A program made the position numbers and the translations under genes. DNA of 64,000 bases, from NCBI GenBank assembly GCA_026416815.1, contig JAOAEJ010000051.1, positions 16,813 to 80,812 of the forward strand. The letters run 5' to 3'. Below, piece by piece: positions 27,622 through 38,900 of the stretch. Numbering within the stretch: position 1 is the first letter of the stretch; the number at the start of each line of letters is the position of its first letter. The DNA is from Clostridia bacterium. GTDB lineage: Bacteria; Bacillota; Clostridia; Acetivibrionales; DSM-2933. The notes beneath the pieces were generated by a model, which saw only the letters and a list, made by a program, of their open reading frames with translations, had not been told where the DNA came from and searched no databases.

Positions 27622-30600
27622 TTGTACCTTAAAAAGCTTGAGATACAAGGTTTTAAATCCTTTGCAGACAGGATTTGTCTTGAATATAATTCCGGTATAA
27701 CCTCTGTTGTTGGCCCTAACGGCAGCGGCAAGAGTAATATAGCTGATTCTGTGCGCTGGGTACTTGGTGAACAAAGTGCAAAAACTCTAAGAGGAACAAA
27801 AATGGAGGATGTCATTTTTGCAGGAACCGAACATAGAAAGCCTATGGGGTTTGCAGAAGTGTCACTTACTTTAGACAATTCCGATAATTCTCTTCCTATT
27901 GCGTATAACGAAGTAACTATAACGAGAAGGGTATTCCGTTCAGGTGAAAGTGAATATTCGATAAATAAAACTTCCTGCCGACTTAAAGATATTCATGAGC
28001 TGCTACTTGATACCGGTCTGGGTAAAGACGGGTACTCCATTATCGGTCAGGGAAGGGTTGATGAAATACTAAGTACAAAATCTGAGGACCGTAGACATAT
28101 ATTTGAGGAAGCATCGGGAATTATGAAGTATAAGGTTAGAAAGCTTGAGGCTGAAAAGAAGCTTGAACTGACTCAGCAAAACCTTTTACGAATAAATGAT
28201 ATTATAAGTGAGCTTGAAAATCAAATTGAACCATTGAGACAACAATCCGAGACAGCTAAGAAGTACTTAGCATTGCGAGAGAATCTGCGCGAACTGGAAG
28301 TAAATTTATATATAGAGAATATAGCACGTTTTAAGGAAAAGATAAAGGAATATGAGGAACAATATACAACTATACGCGAAAATATAAATGCTGAGACACT
28401 AAAACTTGAAAATATTACACAAGAAAATCAAAAAAATACCGAAATATTAAAGATTTTGGAAGAAAAAATCAATACATCCAGGCAGGAATATTATAACTTG
28501 GAAAGTAATCTGGAAAAATGTAACTCTGAAATCAAAATTAATGAGGAAAAGATAAACAGCCTTGCACAAAATGTTCTAAGGGTGGACGAGGAGATACATG
28601 AAATAAGTCAAAAAGCTAGTGACTTGTCTAACGAAGAGGAGTCAAAAAGGTCTAAATTAAAATACTTGCATGAAAAACATGATGAGTATTCAGGGAAACT
28701 TGCGGACTATGAAAAGCAAATAGAGACTATATTAGCTTCATTGGGAGAGACAGAGAGATATATTGAAAACCTAAAATCAAGTATAATGGATAAACTTGAT
28801 ACACAATCAGATAAAAGAACACAGGTAAACAATGTTAAATCGCACATTGAAAATCTTAGAAGGCGTCAAAACAGTATAGGTAGCGAAGTATATATGCTGT
28901 TGCTGGAAAAAGATAAAGATGTCATAAAAAAAGAAGATTTATCGGAAAATATTCAAAAAGTTGATGGTTGGATAAAACAGGCAAGGACCAAGCTTGAGTT
29001 ATTAAATAAAGAAAAGAAAGATCTCAATATAAACCTGGAAGACTTTAGAAAAAAGCAGAACTCAATTAAGTCTGAGACACAGTTTAAGTCCTCAAGATAT
29101 AAATTACTTCAGGACATGGAAAAAAGTCTGGAGGGCTATAACCGAAGTGTTAAAGAGGTTCTGCACGCATGTCGCCAATCTGCCGACTTCGGAAAGGGTA
29201 TACATGGCGCACTAGCCCAACTTATTACTGTTGAGCAGAAATATGAAACTGCAATTGAAATGACTCTCGGGGGAGCATTACAAAACATCGTTACTACCGA
29301 TGAAAATGATGCTAAAAAAGCGATTGAATTTTTAAAGAAAAACAAGCTTGGTAGAGCTACATTTCTTCCTATAAGTGCTGTAAAGGGCAAATACTTTGAA
29401 AACAATTTATTGGATGAGTTGAAAAAGCAGCAGGGTTTTTGCGGAGTAGCCTCAGATTTGATAAGTTATAATCCTGAGTATAAGGGTATAATTCTGAGCT
29501 TGCTGGGAAAAGTAGCTGTGGTGGAAAATCTTGACGCAGGAATAAGGATTGCGCGAAAATTCGGGTACACCTTTAGGATTGTTACACTTGAAGGGGATAT
29601 ACTTAGTACTAGTGGTTCAATGTCCGGCGGGAGCAGTGATAATAGAGGAGTTGGAATTTTAAGCAGGAATAGAGAGATAGTAGAGCTCCAGGAGGCTCTT
29701 GAAAAGCTTAGAAAAGAGGAAGTAGTTCTAGAAAAAAATATTAGTGAAGCTATTTCAATGCAAAATGAAGTCCTGAACGAAATTGGTATAGAAGAAAATA
29801 AAGTAAGAGAGAATGAACTGGTAAGAATCCGAGACGAAAGCCATATGAATCAGGTTGATGAAAATATAAAAAGAACTGAAGCAAAAATCGAAATGCTTAA
29901 GCAGGAGAAGGAGCAGTTAGAAAGACAGGAAGTGGAAACTGGTAATGAGCTTACAAAATACGAAGCGGAATTAAATGAAATTGAAAAAGATATTTCCGAA
30001 ACTAAAGCCGTAATAGCTGATTATCAGGAAAAGCATAAGGAAGACCAGTCAGCTCGTGACCTACTCCATAATAATATAACAGATTTTAAAATTTCAGTTA
30101 ACTCTATCTTGGAAAGTATAGCAAGTGTTAAAGAATCTCTTGAAAGAATTTTAGAAGAAAAGGACGCTTGTATAAAGAATATAAATAAGAGGGACAATGA
30201 AAAATCCAGGTGTAAGAACGAAATAAAAGGGTTAAATGAAAGCAATGAAGGCCTAAGGAATATTATAAAAGGATATGAAGAAGAAAAGACAGGAAAAACA
30301 CTTGAGATTGATAGAATTGTTGAAGAGCGGAAAGTAATTGAGGAAGAGACGTCGGATATAATAAACCAGATAACAGATGTTAACAAGAATATATTACTTC
30401 TCCAAGAGGAGTTTAACAGAATTGAGGTTAGGAAAGCTAAAATAGAGTCGGAGATGGAAGCAATCCAAAACCGTATGTGGGATGAATATGAGTTGACGTA
30501 TACAAATGCTCTTGAGTTTAAAAAAGATATTGGAAACATTCCCGCAGCGCAGAAAAAAGCTGCTGAATATAGAAATGAAATTAAACAGCTTGGTCCTGTT

Positions 30601-31194
30601 AATGTTGCTTCTATAGAAGAATATATAAAAACTAAAGAAAGATATGAATTTATGAGTTTGCAGAAAAACGATATGGAACAGGCAAAGGAAAAACTGCACA
30701 AAGTAATCTATGAAATGACATCAATTATGAAGCAGCAATTCATGGAACAATTTAAATTAATTAACACCAACTTCAGTATGGTATTCAAGGAGTTATTCGG
30801 AGGCGGAAGGGCAGAGCTTATTTTAGTAGATAAGGAAAACGTACTTGAGAGTGGTATTGAGATAGAAGTACAACCACCGGGGAAAAAGCTTCAAAATATG
30901 ATGCTTTTGTCAGGGGGAGAAAGAGCTTTTACAGCTATAGCTTTGTTATTTTCAATATTACGCTTAAGGCCTACACCGTTTTGTATCCTGGATGAGATAG
31001 AGGCTGCTTTGGATGATGCAAATGTATATCGATTTGCTGAATATATAAAAAAGTTTACAAACCAGACACAGTTCATAATGGTAACCCATAGAAAAGGTAC
31101 TATGGAAGCGGCAGATACATTATACGGTGTGACCATGCAGGAGCACGGAGTTTCGAAGGTTGTTTCCATGAAAATGGGTGAGAAAGCAAGCTAA
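27622..31194 (+). CDS. smc: Chromosome segregation protein SMC
   Basis: The 1190-residue condensin ATPase organises and segregates the chromosome with ScpA and ScpB. The order is N-terminal ATPase lobe (YLKKLEIQGFKSFADR, Walker A GPNGSGKS), coiled coil to about residue 500, hinge at about 510-680 (GALQNIVTTDENDAKKAIEF in part, then SGSMSGGSSD), returning coiled coil, and C-terminal lobe with signature LLSGGERAFTAIAL and Walker B FCILDEIEAALDD. I chose TTG at 27622, six bases after GGGGTG; a GTG at 27613 overlaps that site. ftsY follows. Confidence 0.97.
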   Translation: MYLKKLEIQGFKSFADRICLEYNSGITSVVGPNGSGKSNIADSVRWVLGEQSAKTLRGTKMEDVIFAGTEHRKPMGFAEVSLTLDNSDNSLPIAYNEVTITRRVFRSGESEYSINKTSCRLKDIHELLLDTGLGKDGYSIIGQGRVDEILSTKSEDRRHIFEEASGIMKYKVRKLEAEKKLELTQQNLLRINDIISELENQIEPLRQQSETAKKYLALRENLRELEVNLYIENIARFKEKIKEYEEQYTTIRENINAETLKLENITQENQKNTEILKILEEKINTSRQEYYNLESNLEKCNSEIKINEEKINSLAQNVLRVDEEIHEISQKASDLSNEEESKRSKLKYLHEKHDEYSGKLADYEKQIETILASLGETERYIENLKSSIMDKLDTQSDKRTQVNNVKSHIENLRRRQNSIGSEVYMLLLEKDKDVIKKEDLSENIQKVDGWIKQARTKLELLNKEKKDLNINLEDFRKKQNSIKSETQFKSSRYKLLQDMEKSLEGYNRSVKEVLHACRQSADFGKGIHGALAQLITVEQKYETAIEMTLGGALQNIVTTDENDAKKAIEFLKKNKLGRATFLPISAVKGKYFENNLLDELKKQQGFCGVASDLISYNPEYKGIILSLLGKVAVVENLDAGIRIARKFGYTFRIVTLEGDILSTSGSMSGGSSDNRGVGILSRNREIVELQEALEKLRKEEVVLEKNISEAISMQNEVLNEIGIEENKVRENELVRIRDESHMNQVDENIKRTEAKIEMLKQEKEQLERQEVETGNELTKYEAELNEIEKDISETKAVIADYQEKHKEDQSARDLLHNNITDFKISVNSILESIASVKESLERILEEKDACIKNINKRDNEKSRCKNEIKGLNESNEGLRNIIKGYEEEKTGKTLEIDRIVEERKVIEEETSDIINQITDVNKNILLLQEEFNRIEVRKAKIESEMEAIQNRMWDEYELTYTNALEFKKDIGNIPAAQKKAAEYRNEIKQLGPVNVASIEEYIKTKERYEFMSLQKNDMEQAKEKLHKVIYEMTSIMKQQFMEQFKLINTNFSMVFKELFGGGRAELILVDKENVLESGIEIEVQPPGKKLQNMMLLSGGERAFTAIALLFSILRLRPTPFCILDEIEAALDDANVYRFAEYIKKFTNQTQFIMVTHRKGTMEAADTLYGVTMQEHGVSKVVSMKMGEKAS

Positions 31195-31267
31195 TACAAA
31201 CAGAAATTGATACACAGAAGCTTACTATCTGAATTAAAACATAATTTACAAAGGAAAGAGGTTGCAT

Positions 31268-32176
31268 ATGGGTTTTTTTGACAGGTTAAAGGAAGGTTTA
31301 CAAAAGACAAGGAAAGGAATAACGGAAAAAATTGATCAGGTATTAGTTTCCTTCGGAAAAATAGATGAAGAGTTGTTTGAAGAGCTTGAAGAAATTCTAA
31401 TTACATCAGATGTAGGCATTGAGACTACGTCTAAAATAATTGAAGATTTAAAAAAGAAGGTAAAAGAGAAAAAAGTAATTGATCCTAAAATGGTTAAGGA
31501 ACTTTTAAAAGAAGAATTAGTAAGTATAATGCAGGATGAAGATACAGACCTCAACTTAAATACATCTCCATCGGTAATTATAGTTATAGGTGTCAATGGT
31601 GTAGGAAAGACTACATCCATTGGAAAAATTGCCAACCTTTACAAGCAAAGAGGGAAAAGGGTCATTTTGGCAGCTGGGGATACGTTTAGAGCAGCAGCCA
31701 TAGATCAGCTTGAAATTTGGGCAAACAGGGTTGGGGTAGATTTAATCAAACAATCGGAGGGCTCCGACCCAGCCGCAGTTGTATATGACGCTGTTCAGTC
31801 CGCCAAGGCTAGAAAAGCTGACATTTTAATTTGTGATACTGCGGGTAGGCTGCATACAAAAAAGAATCTCATGGACGAGCTAAATAAGGTGTCGCGTGTT
31901 TTAGATAGAGAACTTCCTAATTCAAGCAGAGAAACGCTGCTGGTACTGGATGCTACTACGGGGCAAAATGCAATCTCTCAGGCAAAAACATTCAGTGAAT
32001 GTGCAAATATTACAGGAATTGTTCTGACTAAGCTTGACGGAACTGCAAAAGGTGGCATCGTAATAGCTATAAAAAATGAGCTTAATATTCCTGTAAAGCT
32101 TATAGGTGTAGGAGAAAAAATAGATGACTTGCAGAGATTCAGCAGTCAGGAGTTTGTCGAAGCACTTTTTGAATAA
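31268..32176 (+). CDS. ftsY: Signal recognition particle receptor FtsY
   Basis: The 302-residue GTPase docks the SRP-ribosome complex at the membrane. It consists only of the NG domain: MGFFDRLKEGLQKTRKGI, helical N domain, GVNGVGKTTSIGK, the DTFRAAAIDQLE insertion box, DTAGRLHTK and TKLDGTAKGG. The acidic A domain of longer FtsY proteins is missing, as in many Firmicutes. I chose the ATG at 31268 with AGAGG six bases upstream; the frame reaches a TTG at 31262. It follows smc and is followed by a terminator. Confidence 0.96.
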   Translation: MGFFDRLKEGLQKTRKGITEKIDQVLVSFGKIDEELFEELEEILITSDVGIETTSKIIEDLKKKVKEKKVIDPKMVKELLKEELVSIMQDEDTDLNLNTSPSVIIVIGVNGVGKTTSIGKIANLYKQRGKRVILAAGDTFRAAAIDQLEIWANRVGVDLIKQSEGSDPAAVVYDAVQSAKARKADILICDTAGRLHTKKNLMDELNKVSRVLDRELPNSSRETLLVLDATTGQNAISQAKTFSECANITGIVLTKLDGTAKGGIVIAIKNELNIPVKLIGVGEKIDDLQRFSSQEFVEALFE

Positions 32177-32274
32177 TGCTACAATACGCTAGAAAATCTA
32201 AACAATCAAAAGCCGGTGAATAATTTTTTGAGATGACTCCAAAAAGTTAGACAAAAATTAAATCAAGCGCCTAA

Positions 32275-32316
32275 AAGGACTAAGTTCGTTATTGCACCGG
32301 GCTTAGTCCTTTTTTA
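32275..32316 (+). terminator. Terminator after ftsY
   Basis: AGGACTAAG and CTTAGTCCT make a perfect 9-bp stem with a 17-base loop and a six-T tail. It closes the rnc-smc-ftsY block before the diguanylate cyclase pair. Confidence 0.9.
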
Positions 32317-32440
32317 ATTAATGTTCGGTTGAGTGTAATTTAAATATATAGCATTTAAAAAAAATCAATATTGTATATGGAAGGTTAAGAGTATTTAATG
32401 TATAATATAAGTTATATCATACAAATGTTGAAGGGGTCAT

Positions 32441-35400
32441 ATGGGGAAAGAATTTTATAACGATAATTCTTTAACTGAAATTGATGAATATATTGTAAAG
32501 CTTCTCGACAGTCTCTGGCACGAAACTCTTTCAGGCAATATGAGGACCATATTCTTTAATACTGCGTCTTCAGATTCCTTTACTCCTTTTTTAGATTTCT
32601 ACCTAAGTGGAGTAGACACACAGCAGTGTTTAGTCTTGAGACAAAAAGTGGTTGAACAGAGCTTTACAAAGCCCTATTTCCCATTTTTGGACTTTATAAA
32701 GGATTATTTAAAAAGCAGTAACACCATAGAAGTAGATGAGTTGGTAAAAAACGCTGGAGTTTATCATTTCCAGAAACCAATTTTTTCTTCATACCTTTCT
32801 GGTGAAATATCTAATAGATATGAAGAAATTCTTCTTGAAGAACTTGATTATGAGAGAGAGCAGATGCTTGAATCAATAATGAAGTTATACTTCTCTATAG
32901 CTGATTCAATGCCAATAATCATCTTGATTGAAGATCTACATAATGCAAAGGAATCAACATTGTCGTTAATTAGATATTTTCTAAATAATAAGCAAAATAA
33001 AAAAATATTTTTAATTTTTTCACTTAATAGATGTTACAGTTGTAAAACTGAAGACATAAATGATTATTGGGAAAGCTTTATTGAATACCTGGAAGCTAAA
33101 AGTTTGCTAATAGATTTTGGCTTTTCAATGCCAAAAGAAAGAAGAGTTACAGAGGAAATTCGGACCAACTTAGGTGGAAACGTTCAAGGAATTATAGATT
33201 TAAGTCTCGACTGTTTCAATTTCTTAGCCCTAAGTGAGTGCAAAGAATATATTAATAAAGCTTATAATTTTAATATGTTAAATACATCCAGTATTCCAAG
33301 TCAATATATGTTTAAAATGTTGCGTATACTTGGCGATGTAAATACATATATTGCAGAATACGATACAGCTTTAATTCATTATAACTCACTGCTAAATATA
33401 GCGCAGCAAGCAGATAATAAACAAGAAATTGCTGATGTATATCGAAAAATAGGGTTTATTTATCTGAAAAAAGATAACGTTGATATAGCAGAAAGGTTTA
33501 GTAATCAAAGTTTAAAGCTAGCTTTGGAAATTGATGATGAATTACAAGTTTTCAGAGCTTACTTTTTGCTGTTTCTCATAGAGGATAAAGGTAGAAAATA
33601 TAGCTTGGGTCAATGGAGAGAGACCTACAGGATAATTATTAAATTGGCCGGAAATTTGAATATGAAAAATACATTATCTTATTACTGTACAAACCCTTAC
33701 GGGTTATACTCACAGTATACTCATGATAATGAAACCCTGCACAACTATGGATTGAAAATTGCTGAAAAATATAAAAACAAATATAGGCTGGCTACAGCTT
33801 ATCAGACTAAAGGTCTTGTTTATGCGGTAAAAGGCGACTATAGTGAAGTTCTCAAGTATTATAAAAAAAGTGAGGAATTAAAATTAGAACTTGGCAATAA
33901 GCTTGAGCTTTCGTACATTTACAACGGTTTAGGATTTTATTACTACATGACTGAAGATTATGAGAATGCCCACATGTACTATAGCAAAGCTCTAATATGT
34001 CTAAAGACAGTAAGAGACTATCATGAAATAACTATGACATTTTTTAATATAGCTGCCAACTTTTTCTTTGCATTTAAGCATAAGCTGGCTATACAGTACC
34101 TTGAAAAGCTTTTATTGATAATGAATATATTACAAATAAACGGCCTTAAGTATCACTCTTTACATGGTATTTATTCATTAATAGCAGTGGCTTATTATAA
34201 AAATGGCAATATAGCTAAAGCATACGAGTATTTGACAAAAATTAAAATCAAGAATTTACAGCCTTACCCCGAAAAAAATGAGGAATATTTTTTATTTGAA
34301 CTTTTGCAGGCTTTCTTATTAAAGGAAGAGAAAAAATACTTAGAGTCGGAGAAATGTTTTGAAAGTGCTTTAGTATACTTGCAAAAAGAAAATGATGTCA
34401 TAAAATATATGGCTCCAAGATTTTATTATGAATATGGAATTATGTTTAAAGAGCAGAACCAACTAGGAAGAGCTCTTACAATGTTTGAAACAGGTATAGA
34501 AAAGTGTAAAGAATTGAATTATACCTTCCATGAAAGCCTATTGAGAAATGAGATTAACAATGGGGACTATGAAATTAAAAAATTGAAGTTCAAAAAGAAA
34601 ATCTTCGATTTTGGATGGACTATTGAAGCTGTAAGACTAGAGGTTAATTTAACAAAGCTGCACAAAAAAATAAACGAAATAAATTTTTTAAATATACTGC
34701 AAAACATTCTTGCTCAGGGCACTGAAAAAAGTGAGCTTATTAATAAAGTGATGAATCTCATAAATAACAGTTTTCTTGTTGAGTTAAGCTTCTTGTGCCT
34801 CAAGGAGTATACGGAATGGAAATTGGTTTACTCAAATAAATCGATTGATGACATAGACTTGGATATAATGAAACTAATAAGCATGTTGTCAAAAGAGGCT
34901 AGTGAAGAGCTAATTCAAAATGTTGCTGTGTCTAAATATAAGGATGTAGCAGCTTCGCTGACCTCAATTGTCAGCTTACCCTTATTAAGTAACAATCAGA
35001 TCGTTGGAAATATTCTCTGTGCGACAAAGAAGGAGGACTTAACTCTAACATATAGTGATTTGCAAATATTATCAATAGCTTCAAAACAGCTTGCTGTTGC
35101 ATTGGATAAGATTGATAGGGATCAGGAGCTGATACAAAAGAACAAAGAATTAAATGAGGCTAATCGTAAGCTTTCAATATCTGCGTCTACCGATGCGTTA
35201 ACCGGTTTATACAATAGGCAGGAATTGCACAGAAAGCTTGAAGAAGAAAAAATCAGAGTACTAGGGTCTACAAATAGAATACAAAAAGGTTTTTCTATCC
35301 TATTTATAGACCTAGATAATTTCAAACACTATAATGATTCCTTCGGTCATCAAATTGGAGACTTAATATTGACTAGATTTGCTGAGGTATTGAGAAAAAA

Positions 35401-35743
35401 TACCCGCAATGTTGACTTCATAGCCCGTTTTGGAGGAGACGAGTTTATAGTTGTTTTGACAGAAACAGAAACTGAGGGAGCTTCATATATAGCGTCAAAA
35501 ATTCAATTTGAATTAATTAGACGAAGACAGTTTCAGGCAGACATTGAGGAGTTTTTAGATAAAAAAATATATGTATCAGAAGACTCTAAATTGACATGCT
35601 CTATAGGTATAGCCGAATGTAACGTTGGTGTGGATATAGATTCCGAAGTACTCCTTCAGCGGGCGGACAAAGCTTTATACTTAGCAAAAAAATCAGGAAA
35701 AAATCAGTATAAAACTTGGCAGGAAACTGCTGTTGTGCAATAG
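32441..35743 (+). CDS. Diguanylate cyclase with pseudo-STAND, TPR and GAF domains (copy 1)
   Basis: The 1100-residue protein starts with a STAND/AAA_16-like region that keeps the Walker B block (IIILIEDLHNAKESTLSLIR, about residues 157-176) but has no P-loop; the expected position reads IFFNTASSDSF. TPR repeats follow (about 300-720), then a GAF-like domain (about 760-900), a short coiled coil and a GGDEF domain. GGDEF at residues 998-1002 is intact and the inhibitory I-site RNVD is at 989-992, so it probably makes cyclic di-GMP with product inhibition. No membrane span is seen. A TGAAGGGG ribosome site precedes the ATG. The next gene is a full-length paralogue. Confidence 0.85.
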   Translation: MGKEFYNDNSLTEIDEYIVKLLDSLWHETLSGNMRTIFFNTASSDSFTPFLDFYLSGVDTQQCLVLRQKVVEQSFTKPYFPFLDFIKDYLKSSNTIEVDELVKNAGVYHFQKPIFSSYLSGEISNRYEEILLEELDYEREQMLESIMKLYFSIADSMPIIILIEDLHNAKESTLSLIRYFLNNKQNKKIFLIFSLNRCYSCKTEDINDYWESFIEYLEAKSLLIDFGFSMPKERRVTEEIRTNLGGNVQGIIDLSLDCFNFLALSECKEYINKAYNFNMLNTSSIPSQYMFKMLRILGDVNTYIAEYDTALIHYNSLLNIAQQADNKQEIADVYRKIGFIYLKKDNVDIAERFSNQSLKLALEIDDELQVFRAYFLLFLIEDKGRKYSLGQWRETYRIIIKLAGNLNMKNTLSYYCTNPYGLYSQYTHDNETLHNYGLKIAEKYKNKYRLATAYQTKGLVYAVKGDYSEVLKYYKKSEELKLELGNKLELSYIYNGLGFYYYMTEDYENAHMYYSKALICLKTVRDYHEITMTFFNIAANFFFAFKHKLAIQYLEKLLLIMNILQINGLKYHSLHGIYSLIAVAYYKNGNIAKAYEYLTKIKIKNLQPYPEKNEEYFLFELLQAFLLKEEKKYLESEKCFESALVYLQKENDVIKYMAPRFYYEYGIMFKEQNQLGRALTMFETGIEKCKELNYTFHESLLRNEINNGDYEIKKLKFKKKIFDFGWTIEAVRLEVNLTKLHKKINEINFLNILQNILAQGTEKSELINKVMNLINNSFLVELSFLCLKEYTEWKLVYSNKSIDDIDLDIMKLISMLSKEASEELIQNVAVSKYKDVAASLTSIVSLPLLSNNQIVGNILCATKKEDLTLTYSDLQILSIASKQLAVALDKIDRDQELIQKNKELNEANRKLSISASTDALTGLYNRQELHRKLEEEKIRVLGSTNRIQKGFSILFIDLDNFKHYNDSFGHQIGDLILTRFAEVLRKNTRNVDFIARFGGDEFIVVLTETETEGASYIASKIQFELIRRRQFQADIEEFLDKKIYVSEDSKLTCSIGIAECNVGVDIDSEVLLQRADKALYLAKKSGKNQYKTWQETAVVQ

Positions 35744-35847
35744 AATTCATTTAAATAATATTGTATAATTGAATGTATTAAGAAAATGCGTAATTATAAC
35801 TTAGTATATATATTCTACCGATATAATAATGTATTAAAAACCTTAAG

Positions 35848-35895
35848 TTGCGCCCAGTGGACTCCTTTATTTTAGGAAAGGCTGCTGGAGCACAA
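35848..35895 (+). other. Structured hairpin between the two diguanylate cyclase genes
   Basis: The ends pair as TTG.GC and CCAG with CTGG, GC and CAA (one mismatch, one bulge), and an inner CCTTT/AAAGG stem caps it. No T-run follows, so it is a poor terminator. It begins about 105 bases after copy 1 and ends 71 bases before copy 2. I could not match it to the cyclic di-GMP riboswitch consensus. Confidence 0.45.
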
Positions 35896-35966
35896 TTTAG
35901 TAGTTTATTACGTTGTTTATGGCTATATGCTCTAGTATATGTGGAACGAATGACGAAGGGATTAAT

Positions 35967-38900
35967 ATGAGTAGATTATTCAATCAAGATGAATCATACC
36001 AGCAGATAAATAGCTATATAATAAAACATCTTGGCAACCTTTGGCAGGATGTCTTATCAGGAGAGTCTAAAGCAGTTTTTTTAAATACAGTAGATACCGA
36101 AGGGCTTTCACTTTATTTGGATAGATATTTAAATTTTACTGGACAAGATACGCTGATATTTAAGAAATGTATTGTGGCTGAAACCTTTACAAAACCACTC
36201 TTTCCATTTCTGGAACTTATCAAGGAGTATTTGAAGGATAAAGACAAAGTTTACATAAAGCGCTTTATCGAGGAAGCAGGTGTTTATCATTTTCAAAAGA
36301 CTACTTTTGAGGCATATTTTGGAGATGAGTGCTCATCTAGATACGAAGAACTCATATTTTCCGAACTGGAATATGAAGTAAGGCAAATGATGGAATCTAT
36401 AATAAAGCTTTACTGCCACTTATCGTATACTATGCCTCTGGTTGTTGTCATTGAAGATATCCAAAATGCAAGAGAATCAACTTTAGAGTTGATTAAATAT
36501 TCCTTGCAAAGCATTAGTAATAGTAGAGTACTATTCATTTATACTGTTGATTTAATGCACAATAGTAAAGTTAATAAAAATAACAGCTATTGGGATAGTT
36601 TTGTAGAGTACTTGGAAAATAGCAACTTGATGATTAGCTTTAGAGGTAAGTTTAGCTCAATAAATGCAAATATTGAAAAATACATCAATAATAATGCTAT
36701 AGAGATAAAAAAGCTTATCGATTTGAGTAGAGACTGTTTGAACTTTTTGGCACTAAAGCAGTGTAAGGAGTATATTACAACAGCATATAACTACTATTTA
36801 TCGAATAATTACTATCTAGAGGAAGATAATTATATCAGTATGCTCTATATATTGGGGGATGTGCATAATTACTTGCAAGAGAATGATATGGCCTTAATTT
36901 ATTATAATTCAATTTTGAATTATGCACAAAAAGCTAATGATATAAAGGAAACATGTGAAGCATATCGAAAAATCGGTTTTATCCATGTAAAAAAGGGCAA
37001 TATTGAAACTGCCACTAGGTTTGCAAAGCAGGGCCTTAAATTGGCAATTGAACTTGGTGATGAAATTCAAAGGTTTAAATTAGTTTTTTTAATATTCTTA
37101 GCTGGTGAGAAAAGTAGAAATATTAGTCAAGTCGAGTGGAATGAAACTTTTAATGAGGTTATAGACTTAGCAAAAAAACTAGGCATGGAAAACACTTTGG
37201 CCTATTGTGCAACTAATCCTTATGGGTCTTTTAATCAATATTCCCAGGATAATGATAATTTATTTAATGTAGGAATTAATATTTCGCAAAAGTATAAAAA
37301 TATTTATCGGTTGGCGATAGCTTATCATCATAGAGGTATGGTATGTGGAATACGAAGAAACTATACCGACTTATTTAGGTATTATGAAAAAAGTGAGGAA
37401 TTAAAAAAACAGCTGGGAAATCAACTGGAACTTGCTTATATCTGTAATGGTATGGGATATTATTATTCCCTGATAGCAGAATTCGAAAAAGCTCATACAT
37501 ACTATATCAAGGCATTGATGTATTTAAAAACTGTAAGAAATTATAATGAAATTGCTATGACTTATTACAACATAGCTCTCAATCTTTTCTTTGCTTGCAA
37601 GTATGATTTATCTATAAACTACCTAAAAAAAATCTTAAGACTTTTAGATGTCTTAAAGGCAGATGGTCTTTCATACCATTCATTTTCAGGAATTTACTCA
37701 CTTCTGGGTGTCAATTGCCTTAAGGTTGGCAATTACTTTGCTGCATATAATTGTTATGCGAAAATAGACGTTAGAAAGCTTTTAAAATATCCTGAAGACA
37801 GCGAAGAATATTTTTTCTATAAATTATTTATGGCTCTGTTTTTTAAAGAAGAAAACAGATACTCCAATTCAGAGAAATGCTTTAAGCAAATACTTTTGTA
37901 TCTGCAAAAGAATAGTATTATGAAAAAGCCTGTATTAATAAGGTATTTTTATGAAGCTGGTTTGTTTTATAAATGTAAAGGTGACTTTGACAAATCAAAA
38001 GAGCTATTTATGGAGGGGGTAAACCTATGTGAAAAGTTGGGTAACATATTCTATAGGTCTATATTCTTCTCAGAACTATATGGAGAAAGTAATATAGAAA
38101 AAGTAGACCTTACCTTTGAAGAAAGTATTCTGGATTTTGATGATATAATGGAAACTGCTAGACTGGAAAGCAGCTTGACTCAAGTCCATAAAGAGATAAA
38201 TGACATAAATTTTATAAATGCCTTACAAAATATTATGGGAATGCAAAGTGATAAAAAAAGCTTGATAGCTAAGGTAATGGATCTTATATTCTTTAACTTT
38301 TTAGTGGAACTGATTTTCTACTTTACAAACGTAGGAGATAAGTGGGAACTAACTTATTCAAATTGTCAGACGGAGGAACTTGATTTTTGCTTAGACGAAC
38401 TTTTAGATAAGCTAACTAAAAATGACTCGGAAAAATTAGTACAAAAAGTTGCTAATGATCCGGAGTATAAACGTATGGAGGCAGCTTTAAATTCAATTAT
38501 CTATATCCCTTTAGTAAGCAAGGGGCAACTTGTTGGCAATATAATATGTGCTACAAGAAAAAAGGAGGTCTTTTTTACGTATAATGACCTGAAAACATTA
38601 GTGATCGCCTCTAAATTGTTAATCTCGGGGCTTGAAAAAATGGATCGTGAGCGTGAAATCATCCAGAAAAATAACGAGCTTAACGAAGCGAATAGGAAGT
38701 TGATAAAATCTGCAACAACTGATGCGCTAACTGGTTTGTACAACAGACACGAATTAATAAGGAAGCTTGAGGACGAGAAGGGGCGTCTCATGCGCTATAA
38801 TAGCGGTTTATATAAAGGGTTTTCGGTACTTTTTATCGACCTTGATAATTTTAAGTATTATAATGATACATTTGGTCATCAAGTTGGAGATCTGATACTG

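Noticed and set aside
30024..30701. 225-codon antisense ORF inside smc
   Set aside because: It is a shadow of the lysine- and glutamate-rich coiled-coil codons; composition is typical of antisense frames and the smc frame is strongly supported.
35821..35966. Cyclic di-GMP (GEMM) riboswitch before the second diguanylate cyclase
   Set aside because: The hairpin at 35848-35895 lacks the conserved GEMM core and tetraloop-receptor pattern that I know.
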